DNA of 64,000 nt from Hermatobates lingyangjiaoensis (GCA_026182355.1 JAPFBL010000255.1:5953501-6017500), one strand, 5' to 3'. Shown: positions 47,581-58,413, numbered from the stretch's first letter. Made by a program: numbers and translations. The notes: generated by a model from the sequence alone, not told the origin.

Positions 47581-48324
47581 TATATAATATTAATTCAGAA
47601 ACTTATAAAAAAATATTTTTAAAAACTATAGAAATTTTATAATGACAACATTATAGAAAAATATTTTTGATTAAACATACATATGCATATTAGAGTAGAG
47701 TGTCAGGTCCACTGACACTCTGATAGTTAAATGTGATTCATCCAGTATAACGTCTTTAAAATACATTTTGACATTAATTGTCAATTTTAAAAATCTACAA
47801 AACGAAAACAGACTAGTTTCAATCCTTGTTATTTCTGATTACATTCTTTTTGAACAAAATCAGCTTTTTCTATTATTGCTATTTGGATTTACAATCTATA
47901 TATAAAAAACTTTTTCAAAGATGAATCATTTTAAATGTAAGTCAAGAACTTGCCTAATTGATGGGAGCGTGGATTACAAATAAATTCAAACTAATGATAT
48001 ATTACTAATAATAATAAAGCTCATAATAGCTAAAATAAAATGTCAACCGTTATTCTCTTTCCAGATTATTATAAAGTTTGATATCTAATTTTACTCATGA
48101 TACTAGTATATCATTTTTAAAAAAGGGTGCTTTGGAAGCACTGTGGCTTCAAATAAAATTTGAAGTTTATTGTAAGTAAGATTTTGTCCATTTCATCTGT
48201 CATTTCTTTCATTGTCACAATTTATCACCTTAACACCATTATCCGTTCAGCATATTTTAAATTGATTTTATATATAATATTTAATTATGTTATTTCCATT
48301 TATTTTTCAAATTGTGCCATATTT
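47581..48324. other. No gene recognised
   Basis: AT-rich sequence without coding or repeat signals that I can support, leading into the TA tracts. Confidence 0.5.
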
Positions 48325-48353
48325 GTATATATATATATAATATATATATATAT

Positions 48354-48410
<57 letters not shown>

Positions 48411-48433
48411 ATATATATAATATATATATTCCC
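48325..48433. repeat. (TA)n tract with AAT/ATT interruptions
   Basis: About 105 bases of TA, broken by single-base slips. The translated IYIYIY frames are artefacts. Confidence 0.95.
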
Positions 48434-48476
48434 ACTTTTCTCAACCCCTCACCAGATGTGTCCTGCATCTAGTGTT

Positions 48477-48564
48477 TCAGTTGGGTTTTTGACTCTGACA
48501 AAGACCGCTTGTTACGGTTGAAAGAACTTAGTCCTGTTTTCCCATTTTCATATTGTGGTTAGAA
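48477..48564 (+). mobile_element. Foldback repeat, half copy 10
   Basis: TCAGTTGGGTTTTTGACTCT, GACAAAGACCGCTTGTTACG, GTTGAAAGAACTTAGTCC and CATATTGTGGTTAGAAC. The core is CTGACAA and AGATCT has become AGAACT, so it is not functional. It lies between two long TA tracts. Confidence 0.9.
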
Positions 48565-48566
48565 CA

Positions 48567-48570
<4 letters not shown>

Positions 48571-48644
<74 letters not shown>
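48571..48644. repeat. (TA)n, 74 bases, uninterrupted
   Basis: The longest pure TA tract in the window. PLE-derived sequence abuts both sides. Confidence 0.95.
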
Positions 48645-48648
<4 letters not shown>

Positions 48649-48860
48649 AAAAGCAGAGCAGATTCTGCATTCACGACTTTTTTAAGTAGCTGTTCTTTAT
48701 TCCTAATTACACTTCTATGTTGAAGAGGCAATAGAAGTGTAATTAGGAAAAAAGAACAGCTACTTAAAAAAGTCGTGAATGCAGAATCTGCTCTGCTTTT
48801 CAACAATATATGTTTGGATGAAGATCTGCTGCCAACTTATACAAATATATATATATATAT
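48645..48860 (+). pseudogene. PLE N-terminal fragment with inverted 5' arm, running into (TA)n
   Basis: 48645-48722 and 48727-48802 are near-perfect inverted copies (AAGCAGAGCAGATTCTGCAT, CTACTTAAAAAAGTCGTGAA and their complements). The plus strand then reads VIRKKEQLLKKVVNAESALL, FNNICLDEDLLPTYTNI and IYIY into TA 48845-48860. The closest relative is the piece at 4364-4557. Confidence 0.8.
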
Positions 48861-49231
48861 AATAAAATAAAAAACGAAGGAAACACACAGAAAGACACAG
48901 ACATAACTCACATCGATATTTCGACAATCGTCGTCATCAGGAGGTGCGAAGAGCGAAGAGCGAAGAGTCCCGCAGGAAGACAGGGCGGTACTGAACTCGG
49001 AAACCGCAGCCAGTACCCCACCACTTACCACCAAGCGGGGAAGGGAGGGAAGGAAATGAAGAGCCAAATTAAGACGTAAAAGGAACGAGTAAAAATTATA
49101 ACTATAAAAAATTATAAAAAAGTAGATAAATCAAATTAAAATTAATAAAAATAATAAATAAAAAGTAAAATAAAAAATAATAAATAAATAAATAAAAAAT
49201 AATAAATAAATAAATAAATCATAAATAAATA
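48861..49231 (-). mobile_element. PLE 3' region, copy D
   Basis: Minus-strand A/T-rich spacer, then CATTTCCTTCCCTCCCTTCC, TGGGGTACTGGCTGCGG and CCTCCTGATGACGACGATTG. It matches copy E (36600-36954) in order and sequence and ends at the TA tract 48845-48860. Confidence 0.8.
48909..48946 (-). ncRNA. Hammerhead-ribozyme-like motif, PLE copy D
   Basis: On the minus strand: CACCTC, CTGATGA, C, stem II GAC/GTC with loop GATT, GAAA, TATC, GATGTG. CACCTC pairs with GATGTG except for one C-T mismatch (stem I). Cleavage after the C of TATC gives the preferred hammerhead cleavage base. The stem II loop differs from copy C (GTCA) while the stem is unchanged. Confidence 0.6.
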
Positions 49232-49831
49232 TCGGTTGAGGTTGAGTCCGGGGGAAGAGCGAGCATCAAGTAAGCATATGTATGCCTCCTCTGAAGCTCT
49301 TAGGGTAACTTTATTGTTGGATTCGGGGATCTGTTTCAGGATCTGAACCCTGAAACAGTCATTGAAACTGAGTCCATGCGAGTTCGCATGGATGGCTACA
49401 GGATAGTTACTGCGTTGACCGACTGAAGCCCTATGACCATTCATACGAAGGCTCAACTTATTAGAAGTTAAGCCAACGTAAAAGGAGCCACACTGAGTGC
49501 AATCCAGTCGGTAAACACAGTTGCTCGAGGTACAGGAGGAATTGACCTGAACCGGGTAGGAACTATGGTGGAGAGGGGAATCGAAGGAAGGATTAGGATT
49601 TACAATCAGGCAAGTTTGACAGCCACGGCGTCCACATTGTTTCATTCCAGGAACAGGATTGGAAGGCTGAGGGGAAATATGAGAGAAAATGCTTTTTAGA
49701 TTGGCAGGTTTACGGTAGGAAATAGAAGGGGGGTGATTAAAGATGGAAGAAGTAGAATTAGAAGTAGACAGAATCGGAAAAGACTCCTTAATAAGCAGCA
49801 CGAAGCTTATAAGCGCCAGGGAAGTAGGTTG
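49232..49831 (-). pseudogene. PLE endonuclease region (GIY-YIG), longest copy D
   Basis: The minus-strand frame is open from the TA tract. LLIKESFPILSTS and ISYRKPANLKSIF are the linker between RT and endonuclease. CGRRGCQTC is a Cys motif typical of the PLE linker. TSSNCVYRLDCTQCGSFYVG is the GIY-YIG core with two Cys. LTSNKLSLRMNGHR gives the conserved arginine region, NSHGLSFNDCFRVQILKQIP the middle, and TLRASEEAYICLLDARSSPG the Glu-containing end. The usual stop after LNLNR is changed (TAA to TAT), adding ~29 AT-rich codons down to 49142. No RT motif is present. This copy has no internal stops, so it is the youngest endonuclease in the window. Confidence 0.9.
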
Positions 49832-49853
49832 TACGGGTATATATATATATACG

Positions 49854-49892
<39 letters not shown>
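49832..49892. repeat. (TA)n at the 5' boundary of PLE copy D
   Basis: TA repeats with ACGGGTATAT interruptions directly abut the truncated PLE frame. Confidence 0.95.
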
Positions 49893-49893
<1 letters not shown>

Positions 49894-51099
49894 ACTATAT
49901 TGTATATTACCTATAATCATATATTTGTACACCGACCATACTTCAGGTAATTGCCATACTTTTCTGAAGTAATTATCAAAAGTGAAGTTGTGCTTAGGTC
50001 ACCTTATATACAATTAATTTCTGTTTGTACATTGTTATTGTAGCTATTTATTTCTAGTATATAGTTGTATACAAAATTGCTAACATTTCTTTTCAAAACG
50101 AACTTCTTCAGCGTTCAGTGTCACGTGCTAGAAGAGAGGATGCATACACAAATATTATTTCACCTAAGTAAACATGAAGCCAATAACATATATTATGCAA
50201 TTTTTAATAACGAATTGTATTTATTTCTATAAATATTCATATTAATTTTGAATTTAATAACATTTATCAATGTTTTTTCACATTGGTCTCGGAACATTAA
50301 ACATTAAATACAGGTTTAAAGCTCCCTGTGACATTTTTTTGCCATGAACAATTGCATTACGTTTTAGAAAAAAATATTATAATTAAGAAAAATATAAATA
50401 ACTGTAACCCAAAGTATGTTCAAAAACTGTTTGATGCATACATACATACCGGATGGATACCAGTACTCGTTATTCACATTAAAAAAGTCAAAAATATATT
50501 CTGGATACGTCAATAAGTGTACATCATTCAATATTTTTAATCCGTTTATGTCTTGAAGTCGATCTCTTACATGTTTACTGTATATTACTTTTTGTAAAGA
50601 TATAATAGAAAAGAGTAAGGAAAATGGTAAAATTACTTGAGGCCAGCTATGATGTGTGATCAAAAAACAGTTGAGGGCAGTAGGAAATCCTTTCATTAGG
50701 AAATGGAAGGCGCATGCCAATAGTAATTACGGCGCTCATACATTAGTACGTGTCATAATGTTCTTTAACGGAAGTGACTACATATTTTCAACGAGTTGTA
50801 TTGATCTTGGATATGCATTCTGTTGGAATGATTTTATCAACGGTACTTGTTGATCTGTAACTTTGTTGAATTAATACTTCCAGAAGCTGTAGGAAATGGA
50901 TTCAGAACTGATAGTCATTAAGCTAACCTTGAGACAGTTAAAAGAATTCTTATGTTTTATTGACTTCATTTTTATCTTTGAAATTATTTTTCACCGTATA
51001 TCCATTCTAATTATGTGTTTACTGAATCAGCTAAGTAATACTGAATTTGTATTTTATATTCTTTGATGCCAATGATATTAATACTCTTTAAAAATACCT
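49893..51099. other. No gene recognised
   Basis: Overlapping 60-118 codon frames occur on both strands at 50328-50853, none with a domain that I recognise. A less AT-rich patch lies at 50640-50850. Confidence 0.45.
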
Positions 51100-51571
51100 C
51101 TAGGTCCTTTGCGGTGATCGGAATTTCTTGACATTTTTTTTGTAGGTTATAATTTTACTTAATTTTTTTAGGAAGAATTTCATTTTTTTATAATTTGTAT
51201 TTTAGAGTTAAAAAATCATTTTTTGAAAACCATAAATGTGCCATAACACCCATTTTCTGCCATATAATTTAAATAAAACATTGTTCGGCTCACCTATGTT
51301 TCAATATAGTTTTACAGTTGCGTCAGTGTGACCTGTATCACTCCCGAGGACTTTCAGTCTATCAGAAGTCAATACTTTTATATTCCATTGCAAAACTGAC
51401 CTGTTTGGTCATTAAAAATTTCCAAAAACATTTCTGTTAATTCTATTGTCAGTTCCATAATATCTCAAAGTTTCAACATTAAAATTTTTAGTAGAGTTTC
51501 AACATGTAAATCTGTCAAATTATTGAAATAATTTTTTTTCATGAATACTGTACTTCACTTATAGTAAAGTA
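51100..51571 (+). mobile_element. Repeat family R1, 3' half
   Basis: AAAAAATCATTTTTTGAAAA, CATAACACCCATTTT and the end TACTTCACTTATAGTAAAG match 33075-33717 with gaps. The start TCTGGAGTGG is missing. Confidence 0.6.
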
Positions 51572-53150
51572 ATTATAAAAAGAGTTCTGTTCTTTAAGAA
51601 CAACGCTTGCTAATTAAATGATTATGATTACAAATGTTGTGATAAATTTCTTAATAATATTTTTCTATTTTTGATGGTTTTATGATAACAGTACGGTAAA
51701 CCTTTGTTGTGATATCTTACCAGCATTCTCTGCATTTCTAAATGCAAAGAGGTATTACCGAGTAAAGTAAAGTGCTTGCATCACTTGAACTTAATGAGTG
51801 ACTAGCCCGTCCCTAATTGATTGCCTTTACTTACTGTTTCCCACGAAAGAAACCCTCCCGTAATAGATAGACTTAGAGTTGGTTAATTAGTGAAAGTTCT
51901 CTTGTCATTTAACTGTCGACAATTTCATCAAACAGAATAAAAAACCTCTTAATGGGAAATTAAATACTTTCGTATCTCTATATTTTATAGAGAGAAAATG
52001 GAAGTAAAAATTGTCACATGTTACATGTGTTTAAGCAATATGAGTTATGGAATATAAGAAAGGGTTAAGCAACAAGGTAATACAAGAAATGGTTCATTTT
52101 AATATTGCAGCAATAGTTTTATCAATAGGTTCTTTAATAACTTATTCAGTTCCAGATTTTTTAGGTTATTTAAAAATGAATACACTAAATAAATAAATGT
52201 ATATTTATAGTATAATTATATTTTATATTATAACTATGTATTTGTAATATATTAATATACATGCATATGTTATAATATAATTCCCCAAATATTTTTCTAT
52301 TAGCCTTAATAGAGGCAAATATTATTAGAAATTATTACTTTTACTATTGTAATAATAGTCTTCACGATTATGATAATATTTTATTATTGTCTTCACGAGG
52401 TCAAAGGTAGGAAGACCAAGCGCACAAGGAAGTGACCTTTGGAACCAACCATCATAAAAATTACCTACCAAATATTATGTTGTGATAATGATGCATCAAA
52501 TAAATAACCAGCCAACTATTTTATTTATAATAACAACTGTCAAATAATTCAGATGTTTACAATTAACGAATAGGTCAACCTCCGACAGGTGATCTAAATA
52601 GGTCGTTCCTTGAACTGCAATAAAAGACGAAGAGACAGGCTAGTGACTTCAGATAAAAGTGAGGATGAAAAACAGTAACATTCAATTAAAAAAAGACAAA
52701 TTACAATGAATAAAATTTAGTGTTTTCATAATAAAATAAGGAAATATAAGGCAGGTTGGACCTAATAAGAAAACAAAAATAGAATCAAGAGAAGATTGAT
52801 TAACCAGATCGTACAAAATAACTTTCTGTTCTCTTGAGTATGGCATAGTTTCAAAAGCAGTCCAGTTGTATGAAGACCTACGAGGAAAAATGGATAATTC
52901 TTTTAATAATTATATAGATCATTTGGGCAATCAATAATGGAACTTAAAACTCACTCTGACCAACACGATTAATATTAGAAAACAAAAATGATCTAGAGGT
53001 TTTTTTTTTTTGAACATACTCTTCAGTTTAATCATTCTGTAGGTTAATAACATGTCAAAACAATAGTCCATTAATAATGATTAATAAAAGTAATAATGCA
53101 GAGTCAGCATTAAGTTAACTAAATGTTTATTAGCTAAATTATTAGCTAAA
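51572..53150. other. No gene recognised
   Basis: AT-rich. 52190-52270 is a TATAAT-type low-complexity stretch. Confidence 0.5.
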
Positions 53151-53230
53151 TTTTTGACTCTGACGAAGACCACTTGTTACGGTTGAAAGATCTTAGTCTT
53201 GTTTTCCCATTTTCTTATTGTGGTTTGATT
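53151..53230 (+). mobile_element. Foldback repeat, half copy 11
   Basis: The right arm only: TTTTTGACTCTGACGAAGAC, CACTTGTTACGGTTG, AAAGATCTTAGTCTTG and CTTATTGTGGTTTGATT, followed by a TA tract (53231-53245). Confidence 0.9.
53156..53198 (+). ncRNA. Hammerhead-like core in half foldback 11
   Basis: GACT, CTGACGA (53160-53166), A, GACCA/CGGTT around CTTGTTA with one A-C mismatch, GAAA (53185-53188), GATCTT, AGTC. Stem I GACT/AGTC is intact. Because the other arm is absent, this core is not buried in a hairpin. Confidence 0.5.
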
Positions 53231-53317
53231 ATATATATATATATAATATATAAAATATATAATATATAAAATATATGTATATTAGTATATTTTGGGAGCA
53301 GACCTTCATTTAGACAT

Positions 53318-53600
53318 GTTTTATTAAAAAGTATGCCGATCTTAATTTTTGTTCGTTTTTTTATTTAATTAATTAATGAAACGTTGGAATAATTTAATGT
53401 ATAGTTTTTTTTGTAGTTCGGTTTAGAGTGTATTATTGGATTACTACTATGGAGCTCAAGAATAAATCATTCGGAGAGTTAGTGTTTAATTTACCTGAAG
53501 AGTTAAAAACCAAGCTTAGAAAACTTGAAAAATTAAATAAAAAACGAACAGAAATGAAGATCGGCATACTCTTTAATAAAAAAAAAAATATATATAAGGT
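53318..53600 (+). pseudogene. PLE N-terminal fragment with inverted repeat
   Basis: 53318-53376 and 53529-53583 are inverted copies (AGTATGCCGATCTTAATTTT; CGAACAGAAATGAAGATCGG). Between them the plus strand reads MELKNKSFGELVFNLPEEL, KTKLRKLEKLNKKRTEMKIG and ILFNKK, running into AATATATATAAGG. SFGELVFNLP and LRKLEKL are conserved with the other N-termini. Confidence 0.7.
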
Positions 53601-53738
53601 TATGTCTGCATTGTTCTTCACAAGTTGTTTCTTAAATTTCTCGAGTCTTCGAAAACACTTCTTAGGTTTAGGATTCTTCAAATCATAAAACAGTCCACCA
53701 TAGGTTTTTTCAATTGGTTTATTACTAACTGTCGACAT
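53590..53738 (-). pseudogene. PLE N-terminal fragment, best-preserved start
   Basis: ATG (minus, 53736-53738) begins MSTVSNKPIEKTYGGLFYDL and continues KNPKPKKCFRRLEKFKKQLV to NNADITLYI at TATATATA. MSxVSNK is shared with 339 (MSNVS) and the left arm at 1-115 (MSNVINK), fixing the family start codon. It faces the plus-strand fragment 53318-53600 tail-to-tail across one short TA tract. Confidence 0.75.
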
Positions 53739-53765
53739 GTTTCAGTAATCGTTAACCATCATCAG
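53734..53765 (-). ncRNA. Hammerhead-like motif overlapping a PLE start codon
   Basis: The minus strand has CTGATGA, a 15-base variable part without a clean stem II, GAAA, CATGT and C. The ATG of MSTVSNK lies in this ACATGTC. Core bases are intact, but stem II is weak. Confidence 0.4.
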
Positions 53766-53879
53766 GATAAAAGAATAAAATTAAGACTATAAAACTGCAC
53801 TAAACTCAAATATTGATTTACAAACATTAAATTTGCAGGTTACACATCATACTGGCTGTTGGTTGGGAAGTGGGACAAG

Positions 53880-53945
53880 CGAAGACCGCTTGTTACGGTT
53901 GAAAATCTTAGTCTTATTTCTCATTTCTTATTGTGGTTTAGATGT
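53880..53945 (+). mobile_element. Foldback repeat, half copy 12
   Basis: CGAAGACCGCTTGTTACGG, TTGAAAATCTTAGTCTT and CATTTCTTATTGTGGTTTAG. CTGACGA is truncated and AGATCT has lost its G. A TA tract follows (53947-53964). Confidence 0.85.
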
Positions 53946-53964
53946 TTATATATATATATATATC

Positions 53965-54295
53965 AAACGTTTGGAATAAAAGAACACGTGGAAACAAAAC
54001 ACAACTCACTTCAATATTTCGATCACGCCGTCAACAAGAGAAGGAGAAGAAGAAGAAGATGAGTTCTGCTCGACTGGTAAACAGCAACTAACTGTGCAGC
54101 GAGTACAGCTTAAAAATAAGTAGTATTGCCAACTCACAGAAAAATACATTCAAAAAAATTTAAATAACCAAAAAATAATAGAAATAAAAAAATAATAACT
54201 AGAATGAATAAAAAATAAAATAGCTAAAAAACAAGGACGGGGAGGTAATAATAACAATTAAAAATAATTAAAAAAAATAAAAAATAAGAAAACCC
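53965..54295 (-). mobile_element. PLE 3' region, copy F
   Basis: A minus-strand AT-rich spacer, then CTTCTCTTGTTGACGGCGTG and ATCGAAATATTGAAGTGAG near 54010-54045. CTGATGA is changed to TTGTTGA, while GAAATATTG is kept. It ends at the TA tract before 53965. Confidence 0.7.
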
Positions 54296-54946
54296 TTAAC
54301 GGTTTAGGTTGAGGCCAGGGTTAGACCGATCTTAAGGATGCAAATATGTGCTTCTTCGGAAGCTCGTAGATTAACAGGAGGATTAAAATCAGAGATCTGT
54401 TTTAGGACTGGACACGGAAGCAATAATTAAATCCGGGTCCATGAGAGCTTCTATGCGTGGCTATGAGTGGGTCCCTGCACTGACCAACGGAAGACCTTTG
54501 ACCATTCATAGAAAGACTCAGATTAGTGGAAGCCAAACCAATGCAGAAAGCATCACATCGAGTGCAATCTAAACGATAAACGCAGTTCCGGGAAGTGCAG
54601 GAGGTGTGCGCATGGATGGGGTAAACATTGTTATTATGGGAGGAAGTAAAATAAGTGGCGGGGTTGATAATCAGACAGGTTTGACCCGCCACGTCGTCTG
54701 CATTGTTCCATTTTCCTGCCAGCACGGCACATATTAGGGATAAGGTAGAGAAGATAGTCGTGAGATTAGGCGGTTTACGTTAGGAAATAGATGGGGTTTT
54801 ACTGAGGATTGATAAGATAGAGGAGGGAGAAGAAAGTATAGAACTGTGTTCAGTTTTGTGAGCACTGGGGTGAAAAGTGGTAATGAAGAAGGAGTATTAC
54901 TGAGATTCCTCTTGGAAAAAGGTTGGTGAAGTACGTTTGCAGACAC
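54296..54946 (-). pseudogene. PLE endonuclease region, copy F, frameshifted
   Basis: The minus strand carries PSIS, stop, RKPPNLTTIFSTL (linker), then AGQTCLIINP, TSCTSRNCVYRLDCTRCDAF, CIGLASTNLSLSMNGQRSSV and SSHGPGFNYCFRVQ. One frameshift leads to VLKQISDFNPPVNLRASEE and AHICIL, another to the end GLNLNR and TAA at 54296-54298. Relative to copy D the linker Cys motif is degraded (KWNNADDVAGQTC), YVGLT is CIGLA, and the conserved LRMNGHR is LSMNGQR, so the catalytic arginine is lost. Confidence 0.85.
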
Positions 54947-55107
54947 AAACCCCGTGATATCATTTTTTCTTTTAGAATATTGTTATGGTGATTTCAATCT
55001 GCAAGACTTGCAAATCCTATGAATATGGATTGACAGAGATTCGGGATAGCCTTCTTCGACAATATATATATAATCCATTTTTGACTATCTCATTGATTTT
55101 GTATAAC

Positions 55108-55275
55108 ATGTCACTTGGCCAGCTCCTTTTCCAGTTTAATCCTGTTAGCAGGAAGTTAGTTCGTAGAATCGAATTTGTGGGTCTAAAGCTTGTGAATGCC
55201 GAGTTTAATGATACGTGTTTGAAAGAAGATCTGCTGCCTATTTATACCAATATATGTATAAAATTTGTGTTTTAG
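55108..55275 (+). pseudogene. PLE N-terminal fragment, open to the FNxxCLxE motif
   Basis: ATG in ACATGTC, MSLGQLLFQFNPVSRKLVRR, then LVNAEFNDTCLKEDLLPIYT and NICIKFVF before TAG. The motif order agrees with the other N-termini. The TA tract here is reduced to ATATATG. The preceding 54947-55107 is unassigned. Confidence 0.75.
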
Positions 55276-57878
55276 TCGCGAACTGTAAAAAAAAGTTAAA
55301 AAATTGTAATTAATAAAAACTAGGAGTAATTAACTTTGTTTTAATAATCATTTAAAAATAATTGGTAGACAATTTTAAAGAATCTTTAAATATAATACCT
55401 ATTCATTATATTATATATAATAGGTATATTTATATTTATAATATTATATTTATTATTATGTATTAAATATAATGCATATAATACCACAGGTAAAATATGT
55501 AATATATTTGATTATTTGTGTTTATATTATTCAAGTTATTTTTCATATCATTATATTTCCACCCCTTTGTGCTCCATACTTGTGCCTTAGGGGGATATAA
55601 ATCAAGATTTGTCCCGAGCATGACTACGTTTGTGCATGAATTGAAATCTGTCCTTGTTGACTGCGTGACGATTTAACAGTGGCACGCACTATTGATAAGG
55701 GGGGGGGGGGGAGCTGGCCTCGGGAAACCATTCGAGGGAATAGACAAGATTATTCCAAATAGAAGGAAATATTAAAACATTCTTAAAACTTCAATACTAC
55801 AGAATCAAGTTTTAGAGGAAACTTGACTGAGAAATGGATGTTAGTCACTTTTATATAAACTTGTTTGGAAATTAACTGGAATTGCCATTACTAATGTTTG
55901 AATATCACGGTGTTTGTTAGAACCACAGAGCTTACTAATCTATTATCAAGAAATGGACAGACTGTAACTCAATGTCTGGTTGAACGGTTAAACCAAACAT
56001 CAGAGATTTTAAGAGTTTTTTTTTTGTTAATGTGAATCTCCAGCACTTTTCTGACCTTTGCGATTCATTCTGGATAATTTTTTCCTCTTTTAATGTAGGA
56101 CATACTAGTTTACATAGTGATATGAATTATCATTTGAGGAAAAATATTTTATGCTTATCATATCTTTTATTAATATCAAAAATATCGTTCATTTTATTTA
56201 ATTCCGTGTTTTAATAATCATAAATAGTTAATTTCTATTTTCGTAATATTTTACTATACATTAACTATATACTTGATTATTGTTATGGGGCAAAGATCAA
56301 GATTTATCCAGTCAGCATCAGACCACTGCAAACTACTTACACAGTAAACAACTATAATGTCAAATGAAGAATTTTGGCTTCAAGTGGTCTAATGACGCAA
56401 TGTTGATAAATGTTGGCTTATTAGACTAAGATCAGCAGGAAACAATCCCACGTGGAAGCGTATTCGATTGTGTGTGGTATTGACCTAGATCTGCCTCGTC
56501 CTTGCATCTCGACTTCCCTATCGCCCATTTAAACTCGGCACCCTTATCGCTTTTACCAATTCATTATTCATGATAAAAAATGCAATGAATTACTCTATAT
56601 ATATATTGCCTTCATAAGTAATAGTAACATATTCTACTGACATTACAGTAATATTCTTTATGAAAACAATTATTTATTGTTTAAACAGCAAAGGGCCGAA
56701 ATATGATATTCTATTATAAATTTTCTTTCAATTTCTCTAAGTACTTTAGCAGAACAAACTGTCCGCATTTAAATTAAGATGGTAAGATTTTTTAATTTGA
56801 AAATTAAAATTAAACTTGGGGGATGTTTGAATAATCACGGAAGAAGGAACGAGGTCAAGGAAAGGACTAAAAATAGAACTTGGCGCTCTTTGCATTAAAT
56901 GTTAGAAAGGGAAAGATTGATTAGTTGGAGATTGTTGGAATATTGGCAAAGTGAATCCATTTATTTTTTCAAGTTTGGTTTCTTCCACCTGGATCTGGTC
57001 AATATTATCTCCGGTTTATGCCTATCAAAAACCAGTTTTTCTGAACTCGTTATGTAAAGGCAGCCTGGAGGAGAGTCCTCGATAAATCAGTTGGGCGATG
57101 AATTATTAATGTTCTGAAATTGTTTCATATGAAAATATAATGCAGAACAGGTTGGACTTCAGTAACGTTACGGCAAGTCGTCTTCTCGAGCGCATTGCAC
57201 AGACGGCCCCTTACACCTTTCTATACATCTTTTTTATCCACTTCCCATTTTTGTGTTCCATTTTAAGTTAGCCTATTATCAAATAAATTAAATTCAAAAG
57301 AAAAAGGAGTTCTTTTCAGTTTGTTCACCCTTTATGTATATAAATATAAATACCTACCTTTAATCCTGACATCCGGATGCGACTTTCTCATTCAGAGTGT
57401 CGTATGATCGGCTTACAACACACTAAAATATGCCTAAATTGACATATTTTAAAATTTGAATTTATTAAATTTAAAATTGACATATCATTCAATATGTAAT
57501 AATGCTTCATTCAAAAAATCATTCATAATTGAGTAACAAAACTTTTGCTTTATTTTCAACATTACAACATTAGTACAACTGATATATACCTTCTTATAAA
57601 GAGTAAAATATGTCCTCTCATTTATAAAAAAAATTCTATTTCATTTAATCTGAATATTAGAAATTCTAAATTGTAGAATATGAGTTAAATCATTACTTAA
57701 TAAACAATTATTCTATATCGTTCTCACTTTATAAAAATGTGAATTGTTTTCGTACCTAATAACTTTTAAAAGTTTACCGTTACTGTGCTTTTCCGTCTTA
57801 CCAAATTTATTGGCAATATCTGGCATTAAAAGTGAAAAATATATATGAAAAAGGAACACTGGTAACTTACTATAAACT
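55276..57878. other. No gene recognised
   Basis: AT-rich, with a 13-base G run at 55699-55711. Moderately GC-richer patches at 55560-55740 and 56280-56560 have no supported exon. Confidence 0.45.
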
Positions 57879-58250
57879 GTGAGTAACCTGTTTATAAAAA
57901 ATAATAATCAAGTCAAAAACTCGCCTTTAAAGGAAACCAACCTGGTGTATGAGCATATACGCACTAATGGGGACTGTGAAACCCAAAAGCACTCGTGCAT
58001 TAATATTACTGCCACCTCCCTATCAAGGAAGCTCACCTTGCACTTAATAACCAAAGCCCACAAAAAGCATATACAAGAGGAACACAAAATGTAATTAACC
58101 CGAGAGATGCTGGCTACAGATAGGAAAATAATTAAAAAAGAAAGTAACCTCCACAAACTGAAAATCTTAGAAGCCATACTAACACAAAAACTAAAACAAC
58201 ATTTAAATAATCAGATTGAAAATAGTGGCATTTTAAGACTATTTCAATGA
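57879..58250 (+). pseudogene. GIY-YIG remnant of PLE subfamily 2, second copy
   Basis: NSPLKETNLVYEHIRTNGDC, then CINITATSLSRKLTLHLITK and AHKKHIQEEHKM, a stop at 58092-58094, then LTREMLATDRKIIKKESNLH and KLKILEAILTQKLKQHLNNQ, ending LRLFQ and TGA (58248-58250). The order VY-C-C-x-TxxSLSRKLTxHL, then LTREML, then the ILEA helix follows 37087-37372, but this copy is fuller. The YVGxT position is CINIT, so a catalytic Tyr is lost. Confidence 0.8.
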
Positions 58251-58413
58251 TATAAAGGACACGCAGGGCCCTTGAAGGTAGTCACTTAAACCGTGAGGCC
58301 ACTCACCCCACATGATCAACAAATAGCTTATCTTGAGCTTAAGAAGAACAACTTGCACTCTCTTCAGTTCGCTTATGTAAACCAGAAAATTCATCTAAGA
58401 AGCTGTTCATGTT

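Noticed and set aside
48312..48521. Reading frames of IYIYIY residues
   Set aside because: They are translated TA microsatellite. The same applies to 48528-48806 and parts of 49733-49972.
49232..49831. Homing endonuclease or UvrC-type GIY-YIG gene
   Set aside because: The linker, Cys motif and C-terminal block match Penelope-like elements, and other decayed copies occur nearby.
50328..50853. Overlapping frames of 62-118 codons on both strands
   Set aside because: They overlap each other on opposite strands, have AT-driven composition and match no family that I know.
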